Source: Gammaproteobacteria bacterium (GTDB lineage Bacteria > Pseudomonadota > Gammaproteobacteria > Pseudomonadales > GM7GCV1). From it: DNA of 7,894 nt. The notes beneath the pieces were generated by a model that saw only the letters and a program-made list of their open reading frames with translations, did not search any database and had not been told where the DNA came from. The stretch lies in contig JAURLY010000276.1 of assembly GCA_030830945.1 (NCBI GenBank), positions 1 to 7,894 on the forward strand, read 5' to 3'. Positions 1 to 5,354 of this stretch are shown in pieces; the first letter of the stretch is position 1; every line of letters starts with the position of its first letter. The translations under genes and the position numbers were made by a program.

Positions 1-375
1 ATAGTCAAACGCGAAGTTGCTGGACCAGTCTTCTGAACGCCAGCGGTTATCCCCCTTTTCGGGCTCAATAACAGGATCGGTAGATGACTCTGATCCAGCC
101 ATACGCTGGGCTGTGTACTGCCACAGTTTTAATGAATCACGCATGAATTCGGTCTGCGCATTCATGGTTGCTGCAGGATTGCGCCACAGACTCATCATGG
201 CATCCATGTAGGTTTTGCCAATGTTGAATGGGTCAGCGGAATAGCCTTTAAACATGCTCATGTTTTGCTGGATTGCCGACTGCAACATTTTTTTGCTCAG
301 TTCCTGGGCTTCTTGCAGGGCTTCTGCATCAACCGTCTCTACTGATGACTTCTTTTCCGAATCGTTTTGACTCAT
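1..375 (-). CDS. phaC: Class I poly(3-hydroxyalkanoate) synthase, N-terminal part (cut by window edge)
   Basis: The gene starts at ATG 373-375 and its 125 visible codons run off the left edge, so the catalytic domain is not in view. The visible protein has an acidic, Gln-rich start and then the typical class I PhaC N-terminal pattern: DPFNIGKTYMDAM (about residues 48-60), SLWRNPA, EFMRDSLKLWQYTAQRM (about 75-91), and EKGDNRWRSEDWS near residues 106-118, corresponding to the usual 'GDrRF.d..W..np.fd' segment. This N-terminal domain is known in the family to help dimerisation and granule association of the enzyme that polymerises (R)-3-hydroxyacyl-CoA into storage polyester. It begins 38 nt after the stop of a second PHA synthase-like gene on the same strand, so the two are probably cotranscribed. 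A modest AGG lies 8 nt before the start. The family call rests only on the N-terminus, but the match is specific. Whether the rest of the gene is intact cannot be seen. Confidence 0.82.
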   Translation of the reverse strand, partial: MSQNDSEKKSSVETVDAEALQEAQELSKKMLQSAIQQNMSMFKGYSADPFNIGKTYMDAMMSLWRNPAATMNAQTEFMRDSLKLWQYTAQRMAGSESSTDPVIEPEKGDNRWRSEDWSSNFAFDY

Positions 376-413
376 AAATAAACCTGGTTTTTTGATTTAG
401 GCGCGAATCTGCC

Positions 414-2069
414 TTATGGCTTGATTCGAACATAGGATCCTGGGGCGGTCTCAATACCTGAGTATTGAGCAGGTGCACAAATTTTACCTTTTACCCAACG
501 TCCAGACAACTGCTCTAACCACGAATACCAATCTTGCCACCATGAACCCGATGTCAAATCAGTATCGCCTGTCACTTTATATTTCCCGCTGGCTTGATCT
601 GGGTGAGTAAAAACTGCTCTTACATGCCCTCCAGAAGATTGCACCATACGGACTTCGCCGCCCAATAACGAAGCAGAATCCAGCGCCGATTGAATAGGCA
701 CTATATGGTCCCGGTCTCCCGCCAGTACATACTTGGGGCACACACTGTTCTTGAGGTCGATCTTTTCCTCTCCCAAAAGATAGTCATCGCCGGTTGCTAA
801 CTGATTGTCACCATAGAAATCTTGCAGGTACTCAGCGACCATTTTTGCTGGTAGCTGGGTGGCATCCTGCCCCCAGTACATCAGTGCATCGGGCTTAGCC
901 TCTTCACCATGCAGGTATCGTCTGCGGAAATAGCGCCAAAACAATTGTTCTTCTCGCAAAGACGTAAACGCAGTAGAGAGCATGTCAGCCGATAGCACCC
1001 CATCCTTAAAAGCTTGGGCAATAATTGCCTCTAGCATTACCGGGCTGGTAAACACACCCAACTCCCCCGGCTCTGAATAATCCAGCAACGTGGCAAAAAG
1101 ACTCAGGCTGGCGATGCGCTCCTGGCCATGTACGGAGGCTGCAGCAATCGAAGCAATCAAACCGCCAATGCAATATCCAACCAAATTAACCTGCTTCGAG
1201 CCGGATATTTCTGCCGCGATGTCAGCTGCCTGGAGACAACCCTTGCGAACGTAGTCTTCAAAGCCAATTGCCGATAAGTCAGCCCCAGGGTTAGCCCAAG
1301 AGATCATATAAACGTCCTGCCCCTGATCCAGTAACCAGCGAACCATGGATTGCTCAGGCAGTAGATCGAAAATATAAAAACGATTAATGCAAGGGGGCGT
1401 AATCAAGAGCGGTAACTTGCGCTGCTTTGGCGTAGATGATTGATAGTGAATCAGTTGCATCAAGTCATTTTGGTACACAACTTCGCCGGGGGTTGTCGCG
1501 ATATCCTCACCCAACTTGGCGCCTTGTTCAGAAGCACGTTGTATCTGTAGACCAAACCGACTATTTGATAGATCTTTCAGGTAGTTTTGACTTGCACTTA
1601 ATAATAACTCGCCCTGGGTTTCTACAGAGGACGCAACCAGTGTTGGGTTACCAAAAAAAGCATTTTTTGGATTGAGCATAGCCCTGAGCTGTCTCAGACT
1701 AAAATGAAGTAGTCTCTTCTGTCTGGATGTGAGTGGTTCAGTCTCATCAATCAGGGTAGAAAGTTGATTGGCAAGTACCTCCTGAAGCTCGAAAATCTGA
1801 CGCTGCAAGGTCGTAATATCTGTGTTTTCCAAATCATGGTCAGGTAATAATTCGGCCACTTGCCGGGAGAACTGGCCTGCCAGGTCAGCGTAATGATTCT
1901 CGTTCTGGCTCCAATAATCGAACGCTAGCTGAGCAGCCTCATGACTTTCTTGTAAGAGAGCCATGAAAATCGGGCTTTGCGCAAATGAGTGAACCGGCGA
2001 AGAGAGCTGGGACCACAAACCAAGCCAATGCTCTGCGAGGTCTGGGGTTGGCTTGGTCTGATCGCTCAT
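414..2069 (-). CDS. phaC: PHA synthase (PhaC-type alpha/beta hydrolase) with atypical N-terminus
   Basis: This 551-residue protein has a full PhaC catalytic domain. The lipase-like box GYCIGG places the nucleophile at Cys300, the Asp is in AGDRDHIVP (Asp454), and the His is in SGGHVRAV (His482), matching the known Cys-Asp-His triad of PHA synthases. Other family landmarks are ATTPGEVVYQNDLMQLIHY (about 191-209), PPCINRFYIFDL (225-236), ISWANPGADL (256-265), LLDYSEPGELGVF (328-340), LMYWGQDATQLP (396-407) and a C-terminal APGSYVRI. It should polymerise hydroxyacyl-CoA into polyester in the cytoplasm. Residues 1-110 differ from an ordinary class I N-terminus: the 'GD-R-F-x-x-W' segment is absent and is replaced by a predicted helical, Gln/Glu/Leu-rich stretch. 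It lies upstream of a second, normal-looking phaC and probably heads the operon. ATG 2067-2069 has no good Shine-Dalgarno of its own; a mini-ORF with a strong one lies just upstream. Substrate class (short or medium chain) cannot be told from sequence alone. Confidence 0.9.
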   Translation of the reverse strand: MSDQTKPTPDLAEHWLGLWSQLSSPVHSFAQSPIFMALLQESHEAAQLAFDYWSQNENHYADLAGQFSRQVAELLPDHDLENTDITTLQRQIFELQEVLANQLSTLIDETEPLTSRQKRLLHFSLRQLRAMLNPKNAFFGNPTLVASSVETQGELLLSASQNYLKDLSNSRFGLQIQRASEQGAKLGEDIATTPGEVVYQNDLMQLIHYQSSTPKQRKLPLLITPPCINRFYIFDLLPEQSMVRWLLDQGQDVYMISWANPGADLSAIGFEDYVRKGCLQAADIAAEISGSKQVNLVGYCIGGLIASIAAASVHGQERIASLSLFATLLDYSEPGELGVFTSPVMLEAIIAQAFKDGVLSADMLSTAFTSLREEQLFWRYFRRRYLHGEEAKPDALMYWGQDATQLPAKMVAEYLQDFYGDNQLATGDDYLLGEEKIDLKNSVCPKYVLAGDRDHIVPIQSALDSASLLGGEVRMVQSSGGHVRAVFTHPDQASGKYKVTGDTDLTSGSWWQDWYSWLEQLSGRWVKGKICAPAQYSGIETAPGSYVRIKP

Positions 2070-2082
2070 TAGCTGGGAGATT

Positions 2083-2100
2083 TTATTTTTTCTCAGTCAT
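2083..2100 (-). other. Five-codon mini-ORF (MTEKK) ahead of phaC
   Basis: On the minus strand an ATG at 2098-2100 opens a reading frame of five codons ending in TAA at 2083-2085. It stops 13 nt before the phaC ATG at 2069. It has an AAGGA Shine-Dalgarno (2108-2112) with 7-nt spacing, far better than anything before the phaC start. It could be a leader peptide that couples translation to phaC. Alternatively, it could be the true phaC start, now out of frame: losing one A from the A6 run (2086-2091) would fuse it in frame and give the N-terminus MTEKNKISQL before the annotated Met. Translation of the mini-ORF is inferred. Confidence 0.45.
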
Positions 2101-2107
2101 TTTCTGG

Positions 2108-2112
2108 TCCTT
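2108..2112 (-). promoter_or_regulatory. Strong Shine-Dalgarno site of the phaC leader
   Basis: AAGGA on the minus strand, 7 nt before ATG 2098-2100. It is the only good ribosome binding site between the probable promoter and phaC. It lies within the promoter-proximal dyad, so if the dyad is an operator the two functions share the same bases. Confidence 0.5.
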
Positions 2113-2139
2113 TAATGAACCAGCCCTATATCTGGTCAA
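2111..2139 (-). promoter_or_regulatory. Candidate sigma70 promoter for the phaC pair
   Basis: Reading the minus strand, TTGACC (2134-2139; five of six bases of the -35 consensus) is followed after 17 nt by ATTAAA (2111-2116), a weak -10. The -35 lies in the middle dyad and the -10 in the dyad nearest phaC. The weak -10 and its closeness to the Shine-Dalgarno make this tentative: a transcript starting just after it would have a very short leader, and the true promoter may lie further upstream. Confidence 0.25.
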
Positions 2140-2235
2140 TTAATAGACCAGTCTTAAATTCTGGCCCGATGATAGGCCAAAAGCTTTGCAGAGTTATATA
2201 TCTACATTCTTTAGAACTGTGCCGACTTTACCCGT

Positions 2236-2332
2236 TTTCTTCAAGAAATGAACAGATCAACGCATTTCTGCTGGGATACAGAAGAAAATTTGCATAAATT
2301 ATGTCAAAACTATTTTTCATTTCTGTGATGAA
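2236..2332. promoter_or_regulatory. Dyads upstream of the LysR-type gene
   Basis: Three further short dyads lie on the LysR side of the intergenic region: TTTCTT-C-AAGAAA (2236-2248), TTCTG-N8-CAGAA (2266-2283) and TTCAT-N7-ATGAA (2316-2332, ending 14 nt before the LysR start). LysR-type proteins commonly control their own divergent promoters through interrupted dyads, so one or more may be an autoregulatory site. In an A/T-rich spacer some of these may be chance. No convincing -35/-10 pair or Shine-Dalgarno was found for the LysR gene. Confidence 0.3.
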
Positions 2333-2346
2333 TGTAAAATTACCCT

Positions 2347-3288
2347 ATGGATTTAAACAAAGTCGATCTCAACTTACTTATATATCTTGATGCCCTCTTA
2401 AGAGAGCAGAATGTCACCCGCGCCGCTCAACAGATTGGCATTAGCCAGCCAGCCATGAGTAACGGTTTACGCCGCCTCCGAACCCTGTTTGACGATCCCA
2501 TACTGATTCGCACCAGTGAAGGCATGACACCCACAGAGCGCGCCATAGAACTGCAACCTAAAATTCGCGATGTGCTCGCCAATATTGAACAATTTGTTCA
2601 GCCGCAAAACGACTTTGATCCCAGCAGCGGCACCCGAATGTATCGCGTAATGGCCAGCGACTATGTCGAATGCACATTACTGCCTTTACTTACCGACTAC
2701 CTGAGAGACTATGCACCGGGTATTACCCTGGATGTCCTGACACCCAGCGATGTTGGTTTTCGGGATGTAGAGCAAGGTAAGGTCGATATGGTCATCAACC
2801 GCTTTGAAGACATGCCACTGTCTTTCCACCAAAGTACTGTTTGGAAAGATAGCTTTTCCTGTGTTCTGGGACGGCAAAACCCCTTGGCCGAAAACCTGAC
2901 ATGGGAGCAGTACACGTCCGCAGAACATGTCTGGTGCAGCAAGACCGGTATGGGCATCGGCATGGGCGTAAACCCGGACAAAGTTCAAAAGCTGGGATGG
3001 GTTGATGATGCCGTGGATCGGGCTGGCGGGAAACGTAATATTCGCGTTTTTACTCGGCACTACCAGGCTGCCATGTTGCTTTGCGAACAACAGCATCTTG
3101 TAGCAACAGTGCCTACACGCTATGCCAACCTTTATCGCGAGAACAAAAACCTGGTAGTTTTGCCCGCACCCTTTGACATACCGACATTTGAACTAAAGAT
3201 TGCCTGGAGCCCCTTATTGCAGCACAACCCGGCACATCGCTGGATGCGTCACCTGATCCAGAAAATCGCAGCCGATGTCCCTGAATAG
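2347..3288 (+). CDS. LysR-family transcriptional regulator, NodD/NahR-like
   Basis: This 313-residue protein has the standard LysR layout. The N-terminal winged helix-turn-helix covers about residues 8-65, with VDLNLLIYLDALLREQNVTR, AAQQIGISQPAMSNGLRRLR and FDDPILIRTSEGMTPT readily recognised. A periplasmic-binding-protein-like effector domain follows (about 97-300). The DLNLL start, the FDDPxLxR motif and the MASDY start of the effector domain fit the NodD/NahR/SyrM branch, whose members respond to small aromatic or organic effectors. It is transcribed divergently from the two PHA synthase genes, and this arrangement often means that the regulator controls the divergent operon, but that link is inferred. 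The start chosen is the only sensible one: in-frame stops lie just upstream, and the ATG leads directly into the conserved DLN motif. There is no clear ribosome binding site. The ligand cannot be predicted. Confidence 0.93.
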   Translation: MDLNKVDLNLLIYLDALLREQNVTRAAQQIGISQPAMSNGLRRLRTLFDDPILIRTSEGMTPTERAIELQPKIRDVLANIEQFVQPQNDFDPSSGTRMYRVMASDYVECTLLPLLTDYLRDYAPGITLDVLTPSDVGFRDVEQGKVDMVINRFEDMPLSFHQSTVWKDSFSCVLGRQNPLAENLTWEQYTSAEHVWCSKTGMGIGMGVNPDKVQKLGWVDDAVDRAGGKRNIRVFTRHYQAAMLLCEQQHLVATVPTRYANLYRENKNLVVLPAPFDIPTFELKIAWSPLLQHNPAHRWMRHLIQKIAADVPE

Positions 3289-3328
3289 AAAGCATTAAGC
3301 ATCTATCCGTAATGTTTACATACCCGGA

Positions 3329-4129
3329 TTAAAGTTCCAGAACATCCTTCATGGAATACAGGCCTGCAGGCTTGCCGGTCAACCAATTCGCCGCCCGCAC
3401 AGCACCACGAGCAAATGACATTCGACTGGATGCCTTGTGCGTAATTTCCAACCGTTCACCTTCCGAGGCAAATAGCACCGTGTGGTCACCCACCACGTCA
3501 CCGGCGCGCACTGTAGAAAAGCCGATCGTTTCCCGATCCCGAACACCAGTTATGCCTTCGCGACCATAAACCGCGCAATCATCAAGATTACGTCCAAGCG
3601 TGTCCGCCACAACGCGCCCCAAAGCCAGTGCTGTACCAGACGGTGCGTCAACCTTATTGCGATGATGTGTCTCAGTAATCTCTATGTCGGAATCAGCACC
3701 CATAACCCGTGCGGCGGTCTCAAGCAATTGCAGGGCGAGTGTAATCCCTGTACTAAAGTTGGCAGCAAAAACCACAGGGATTTTCTCCGCCTGTGATTCC
3801 AGCTCAGCAAGCTGTTCCTGGGTGAACCCGGTTGTACCAACAACCATGGCTACATTCGACGCCACACAGAGCTCAAGGTTAGCCAGTGTCGTTGCCGGCG
3901 TTGTGAAGTCGATTAACACATCTGTTTCATCCAAGACACCAGACAAATCAGACGTCGTGATAACGTTTAACTTCCCGATCCCGGCTATATCTCCGGCATC
4001 TACGCCAGACAAGCTACTTCCGGAACGCACGACGGCTCCCGACAGGTTTGAATTTCCGTCAAGACTTACAGCTTCAATGAGGGCTTTCCCCATCCGGCCC
4101 GAAGCACCTGTTATAGCGATATTAGTCAT
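3329..4129 (-). CDS. dapB: 4-hydroxy-tetrahydrodipicolinate reductase
   Basis: DapB reduces 4-hydroxy-tetrahydrodipicolinate with NAD(P)H in the diaminopimelate/lysine pathway, in the cytoplasm. The 266 residues equal the usual length. Visible are the Rossmann glycine motif GASGRMG (8-14), DFTTP (74-78), GTTGF (98-102), and the catalytic signature ETHHRNKVDAPSGTAL (153-168), with the His pair and Lys159 expected to protonate and bind substrate. The C-terminal FARGAVRAANWL (239-250) is also typical. Start ATG 4127-4129 follows GGAAG (4134-4138) at short spacing. Unlike the common dnaK-dnaJ-dapB-carA order, here dapB follows a small membrane-protein gene from which a terminator separates it, and it converges on the LysR gene with only 40 bp between stops. 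It is probably a single-gene transcript. Confidence 0.97.
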   Translation of the reverse strand: MTNIAITGASGRMGKALIEAVSLDGNSNLSGAVVRSGSSLSGVDAGDIAGIGKLNVITTSDLSGVLDETDVLIDFTTPATTLANLELCVASNVAMVVGTTGFTQEQLAELESQAEKIPVVFAANFSTGITLALQLLETAARVMGADSDIEITETHHRNKVDAPSGTALALGRVVADTLGRNLDDCAVYGREGITGVRDRETIGFSTVRAGDVVGDHTVLFASEGERLEITHKASSRMSFARGAVRAANWLTGKPAGLYSMKDVLEL

Positions 4130-4152
4130 TGTTCTTCCAACATGAATTAGCT

Positions 4153-4173
4153 TGTCTGAATATCATCCAGACA
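4153..4173. promoter_or_regulatory. Dyad in the dapB leader
   Basis: TGTCTG-N9-CAGACA, a perfect 6-bp arm dyad, sits 24 nt before the dapB start and just after the T-run of the upstream terminator on the minus strand. It could be an operator or an mRNA hairpin in the dapB leader. It does not resemble a lysine riboswitch, which is far longer. A second copy of its half sequence TCCAGACA occurs at 4381-4388. Function is unknown. Confidence 0.3.
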
Positions 4174-4174
4174 T

Positions 4175-4200
4175 AAAAAAAGCGGCCAATTGCCGCCTTT
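4175..4200 (-). terminator. Intrinsic terminator of the small membrane-protein gene
   Basis: On the minus strand a GC-rich stem, GCGGC-aattg-GCCGC (4182-4196), is followed by seven T residues (4175-4181). An AAA on the other side can extend the stem with a bulge. It lies 26 nt beyond the stop of the 47-residue gene and before dapB. It would end that transcript and separate the two genes. On the plus strand only three T follow, so it is mainly one-directional. Confidence 0.8.
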
Positions 4201-4226
4201 AATACACAATATTACTTCGCTCTCAA

Positions 4227-4370
4227 TTAAAAAATATTGGCGAAGAAGGCAGGCAAACCACCAGTATAGACAAAGTGGATAGCACCCAACACAACAAGTG
4301 CCACGATGGAATAGGCAGCAATCGCATCTGCACCGCCGTTATCAACTTCTTTATTCAGTGAATCGGACAT
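4227..4370 (-). CDS. Small single-pass membrane protein, 47 residues, function unknown
   Basis: I do not recognise a family. The protein has a short acidic, polar N-terminus (MSDSLNKEVDNGGADA) and then one hydrophobic segment from about residue 17 to 40, containing YSIVALVVLGAIHFVYTGGL, and ends in PAFFANIF. It is predicted to sit in the inner membrane with a short cytoplasmic N-terminus. The orientation is a guess because there are few basic residues near either end. The ATG at 4368-4370 is chosen because GGAG (4380-4383) precedes it by 9 nt; the frame stays open further upstream, but that extension is Cys-rich, non-hydrophobic and would include the ribosome binding site. An intrinsic terminator follows the stop. 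With a ribosome binding site and terminator of its own, it is very likely a real gene despite its size. It may be one of the many unannotated small membrane subunits or regulators. Confidence 0.7.
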   Translation of the reverse strand: MSDSLNKEVDNGGADAIAAYSIVALVVLGAIHFVYTGGLPAFFANIF

Positions 4371-4564
4371 CAATACTGTCTCCAGACAAGCCATAAATTT
4401 CGGCGTGCAGTTTACCAAATACTCCACGTATTTCTACTATCAGGAGGCCATCAGGCGCATTAAATTCCAAATTTCCAAGAATTAGTTGCCTATTGTTCAA
4501 GGCCGCAGGCAAATCAAACTGCTAAAGTTTGGCACGATGGACATGTCTATTATTGGACGGATCA
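4371..4564. promoter_or_regulatory. Divergent promoter region with stacked dyads
   Basis: This 194-bp spacer lies between the divergent small membrane-protein gene and the thioesterase gene and must hold promoters for both. I see no convincing -35/-10 pair. Present are TGTCT-CC-AGACA (4377-4388, overlapping the small gene's ribosome binding site), AATTC-N11-GAATT (4463-4483), TTGCCT-N15-AGGCAA (4486-4512) and CAAACT-gctaa-AGTTTG (4515-4531). The last two adjoin each other and end 33 nt before the thioesterase start, so they could form consecutive hairpins in its leader or be operators. No coding sequence is supported here. Confidence 0.35.
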
Positions 4565-5098
4565 ATGTATATATATTTTCGAACACTCAAACTCTTTTTA
4601 ACGGCAAGGTATGACGAAAACCTGGATTTTTGGGACGAACTTGAACGCCCGATGATGGTCCTGCCGACAGATATAGATGTGTTTCTGGAAGTGAACAACG
4701 GTCGCTACCTCTCCCTGATGGATATCGGCAGGTTTGAATTCGGTTATAAGGTCGGCTTGGTAGATGCCCTGAAGCGACGCAAATGGGGACTTGCGGTTGC
4801 TGGCAGCAGTATCCGATACCGCAAACGCATGCACATGTTCCAAAGGTTTACCATGCACACCCGTGTCGTGGCCGTTGATGAGAAATGGACTTACTTTCAG
4901 CAAGTCATCAAGCGCAATGGCGAATGGTGCGTAGCCGCCCTGGTTCGCACCGCAGTAACCGATCCAAATGGGGTGGTTCCATCGCAGGAAGTTGCGCAAG
5001 AAATGGGGCTGGCATGGGAACCTTGCATGCCCGACTGGGTAGCTCGCTGGGATGAGTCAGATCAAATGCGCCCATGGGGTGACCATTCAAGTGATTAG
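4565..5098 (+). CDS. Hotdog-fold acyl-CoA thioesterase-like protein (THEM6-like)
   Basis: The 177-residue protein fits the 4HBT_2/THEM6-type hotdog family. A short hydrophobic/basic N-terminus (MYIYFRTLKLFLTARY) leads to the family signature LPTDIDVFLEVNNGRYLSLM at residues 33-52, followed by DIGRFEFGY. A central GSSIRYRKRMHMFQRFTMHT (80-99) forms the usual hotdog beta-sheet core, and a charged, Trp-rich tail (PDWVARWDESDQ) completes it. Family members hydrolyse acyl-CoA or related thioesters, though THEM6-type proteins are poorly characterised. In place of the common HMNN, this protein has LEVNN, so the His often cited is absent; the variant may be normal for this bacterial branch. ATG 4565-4567 is preferred because GGACGG (4555-4560) lies just upstream; a TTG 36 nt earlier has no such site and adds an unrelated peptide. 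Its stop is 19 nt from that of the convergent glutaredoxin-like gene. The native substrate is unknown. Confidence 0.82.
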   Translation: MYIYFRTLKLFLTARYDENLDFWDELERPMMVLPTDIDVFLEVNNGRYLSLMDIGRFEFGYKVGLVDALKRRKWGLAVAGSSIRYRKRMHMFQRFTMHTRVVAVDEKWTYFQQVIKRNGEWCVAALVRTAVTDPNGVVPSQEVAQEMGLAWEPCMPDWVARWDESDQMRPWGDHSSD

Positions 5099-5117
5099 CG
5101 CTTAAGAGCCTGTTTAT

Positions 5118-5354
5118 TTAGGCTACCAGCAATTGCAGATCAACCTCGTTAAAGGGCCAGGGCAATTCCTGATTTTTACCCTCATGCACCAGAACTGGAA
5201 TTCTTAAACCATAGGTTTTCTTGGTTTCCAAACTCTGGGTGACATCGATCTCTTTGAGCTCATAGCTGCCATATTCCAGTGTCTGGTATATCAAATCCCT
5301 GGCGATACTGCACAGATGACATTCAGGGCCCGTATATAGAGTCAGTTCAATCAA
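5118..5354 (-). CDS. Glutaredoxin-like thioredoxin-fold protein (DUF836 type)
   Basis: The protein has 78 residues with a thioredoxin-fold start, LTLYTGPECHLCSIA, giving a CxxC redox pair at Cys12 and Cys15 (sequence CHLC). It has a cis-proline motif RIPVL (Pro53) and ends at WPFNEVDLQLL. This matches the small glutaredoxin-family (DUF836) proteins; the exact thiol partner is not known. The start is TTG at 5352-5354, supported by GAGG (5362-5365) 7 nt upstream and by the family's N-terminus beginning directly at the first beta strand; no ATG or GTG is placed to serve better. The gene overlaps the rlmL stop codon by 8 nt, so it is almost certainly cotranscribed and translationally coupled. A short dyad AGCCT-N8-AGGCT (5107-5124) overlaps its stop but lacks a T-run. 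Confidence 0.87.
   Translation of the reverse strand: MIELTLYTGPECHLCSIARDLIYQTLEYGSYELKEIDVTQSLETKKTYGLRIPVLVHEGKNQELPWPFNEVDLQLLVA

Larger units (their letters stand above)
2104..2180. promoter_or_regulatory. Three iterated 20-bp dyads, candidate operators
   Basis: Three units share the same design, a 6-bp arm, an 8-bp A/T-rich core and the inverted arm. Unit 1 is 2104-2123 (CTGGTC / AACCAG, one arm mismatch). Unit 2 is 2132-2151 (CTGGTC-N8-GACCAG, perfect). Unit 3 is 2161-2180 (CTGGCC / GGCCAA, five of six pairs). Centres are 28 and 29 bp apart, and all lie between the divergent phaC and LysR genes, closer to phaC (35-111 bp from its ATG). Such an array is typical of cooperative binding by a dimeric regulator. 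The binding protein is unknown. The divergent LysR-type protein is the nearest candidate, but symmetric long-arm dyads are also usual for TetR- or GntR-family proteins. Confidence 0.55.

Noticed and set aside
2104..2180. Three repeat units with 28-29 bp spacing as a mini CRISPR array
   Set aside because: The conserved part is an interrupted palindrome with only about 8 bp between units and imperfect arms; there is no room for spacers and no cas gene nearby. Operators fit better.
2115..2297. 60-codon open frame on the plus strand in the phaC-LysR spacer
   Set aside because: It runs through the dyads, has no ribosome binding site, and its protein has no recognisable features; it is chance coding.
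2686..3096. Long antisense frames within the LysR gene (also within dapB and rlmL)
   Set aside because: They are shadow frames of strongly supported genes, without ribosome binding sites or recognisable protein features.
3305..3329. ATCCG / CGGAT dyad with inner ATGT-TT-ACAT between the convergent LysR and dapB genes, as a bidirectional terminator
   Set aside because: The stem is short and interrupted, with no T-run on either strand; termination there is possible but not supported.
4371..4427. Longer 66-residue start for the small membrane protein
   Set aside because: The extension would include the GGAG site that serves the internal ATG and adds a Cys-rich peptide unlike the rest; no ribosome binding site was seen before the upstream start.
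4529..4564. Upstream TTG start giving a 189-residue thioesterase
   Set aside because: It lies within the stem of a dyad with no Shine-Dalgarno, while the ATG at 4565 has GGACGG at suitable distance and begins the typical N-terminus.
5107..5124. AGCCT-N8-AGGCT stem between the convergent thioesterase and glutaredoxin-like genes, as a terminator
   Set aside because: Five base pairs, an 8-nt loop and no T-run; too weak to call, although it sits where a terminator would be expected.
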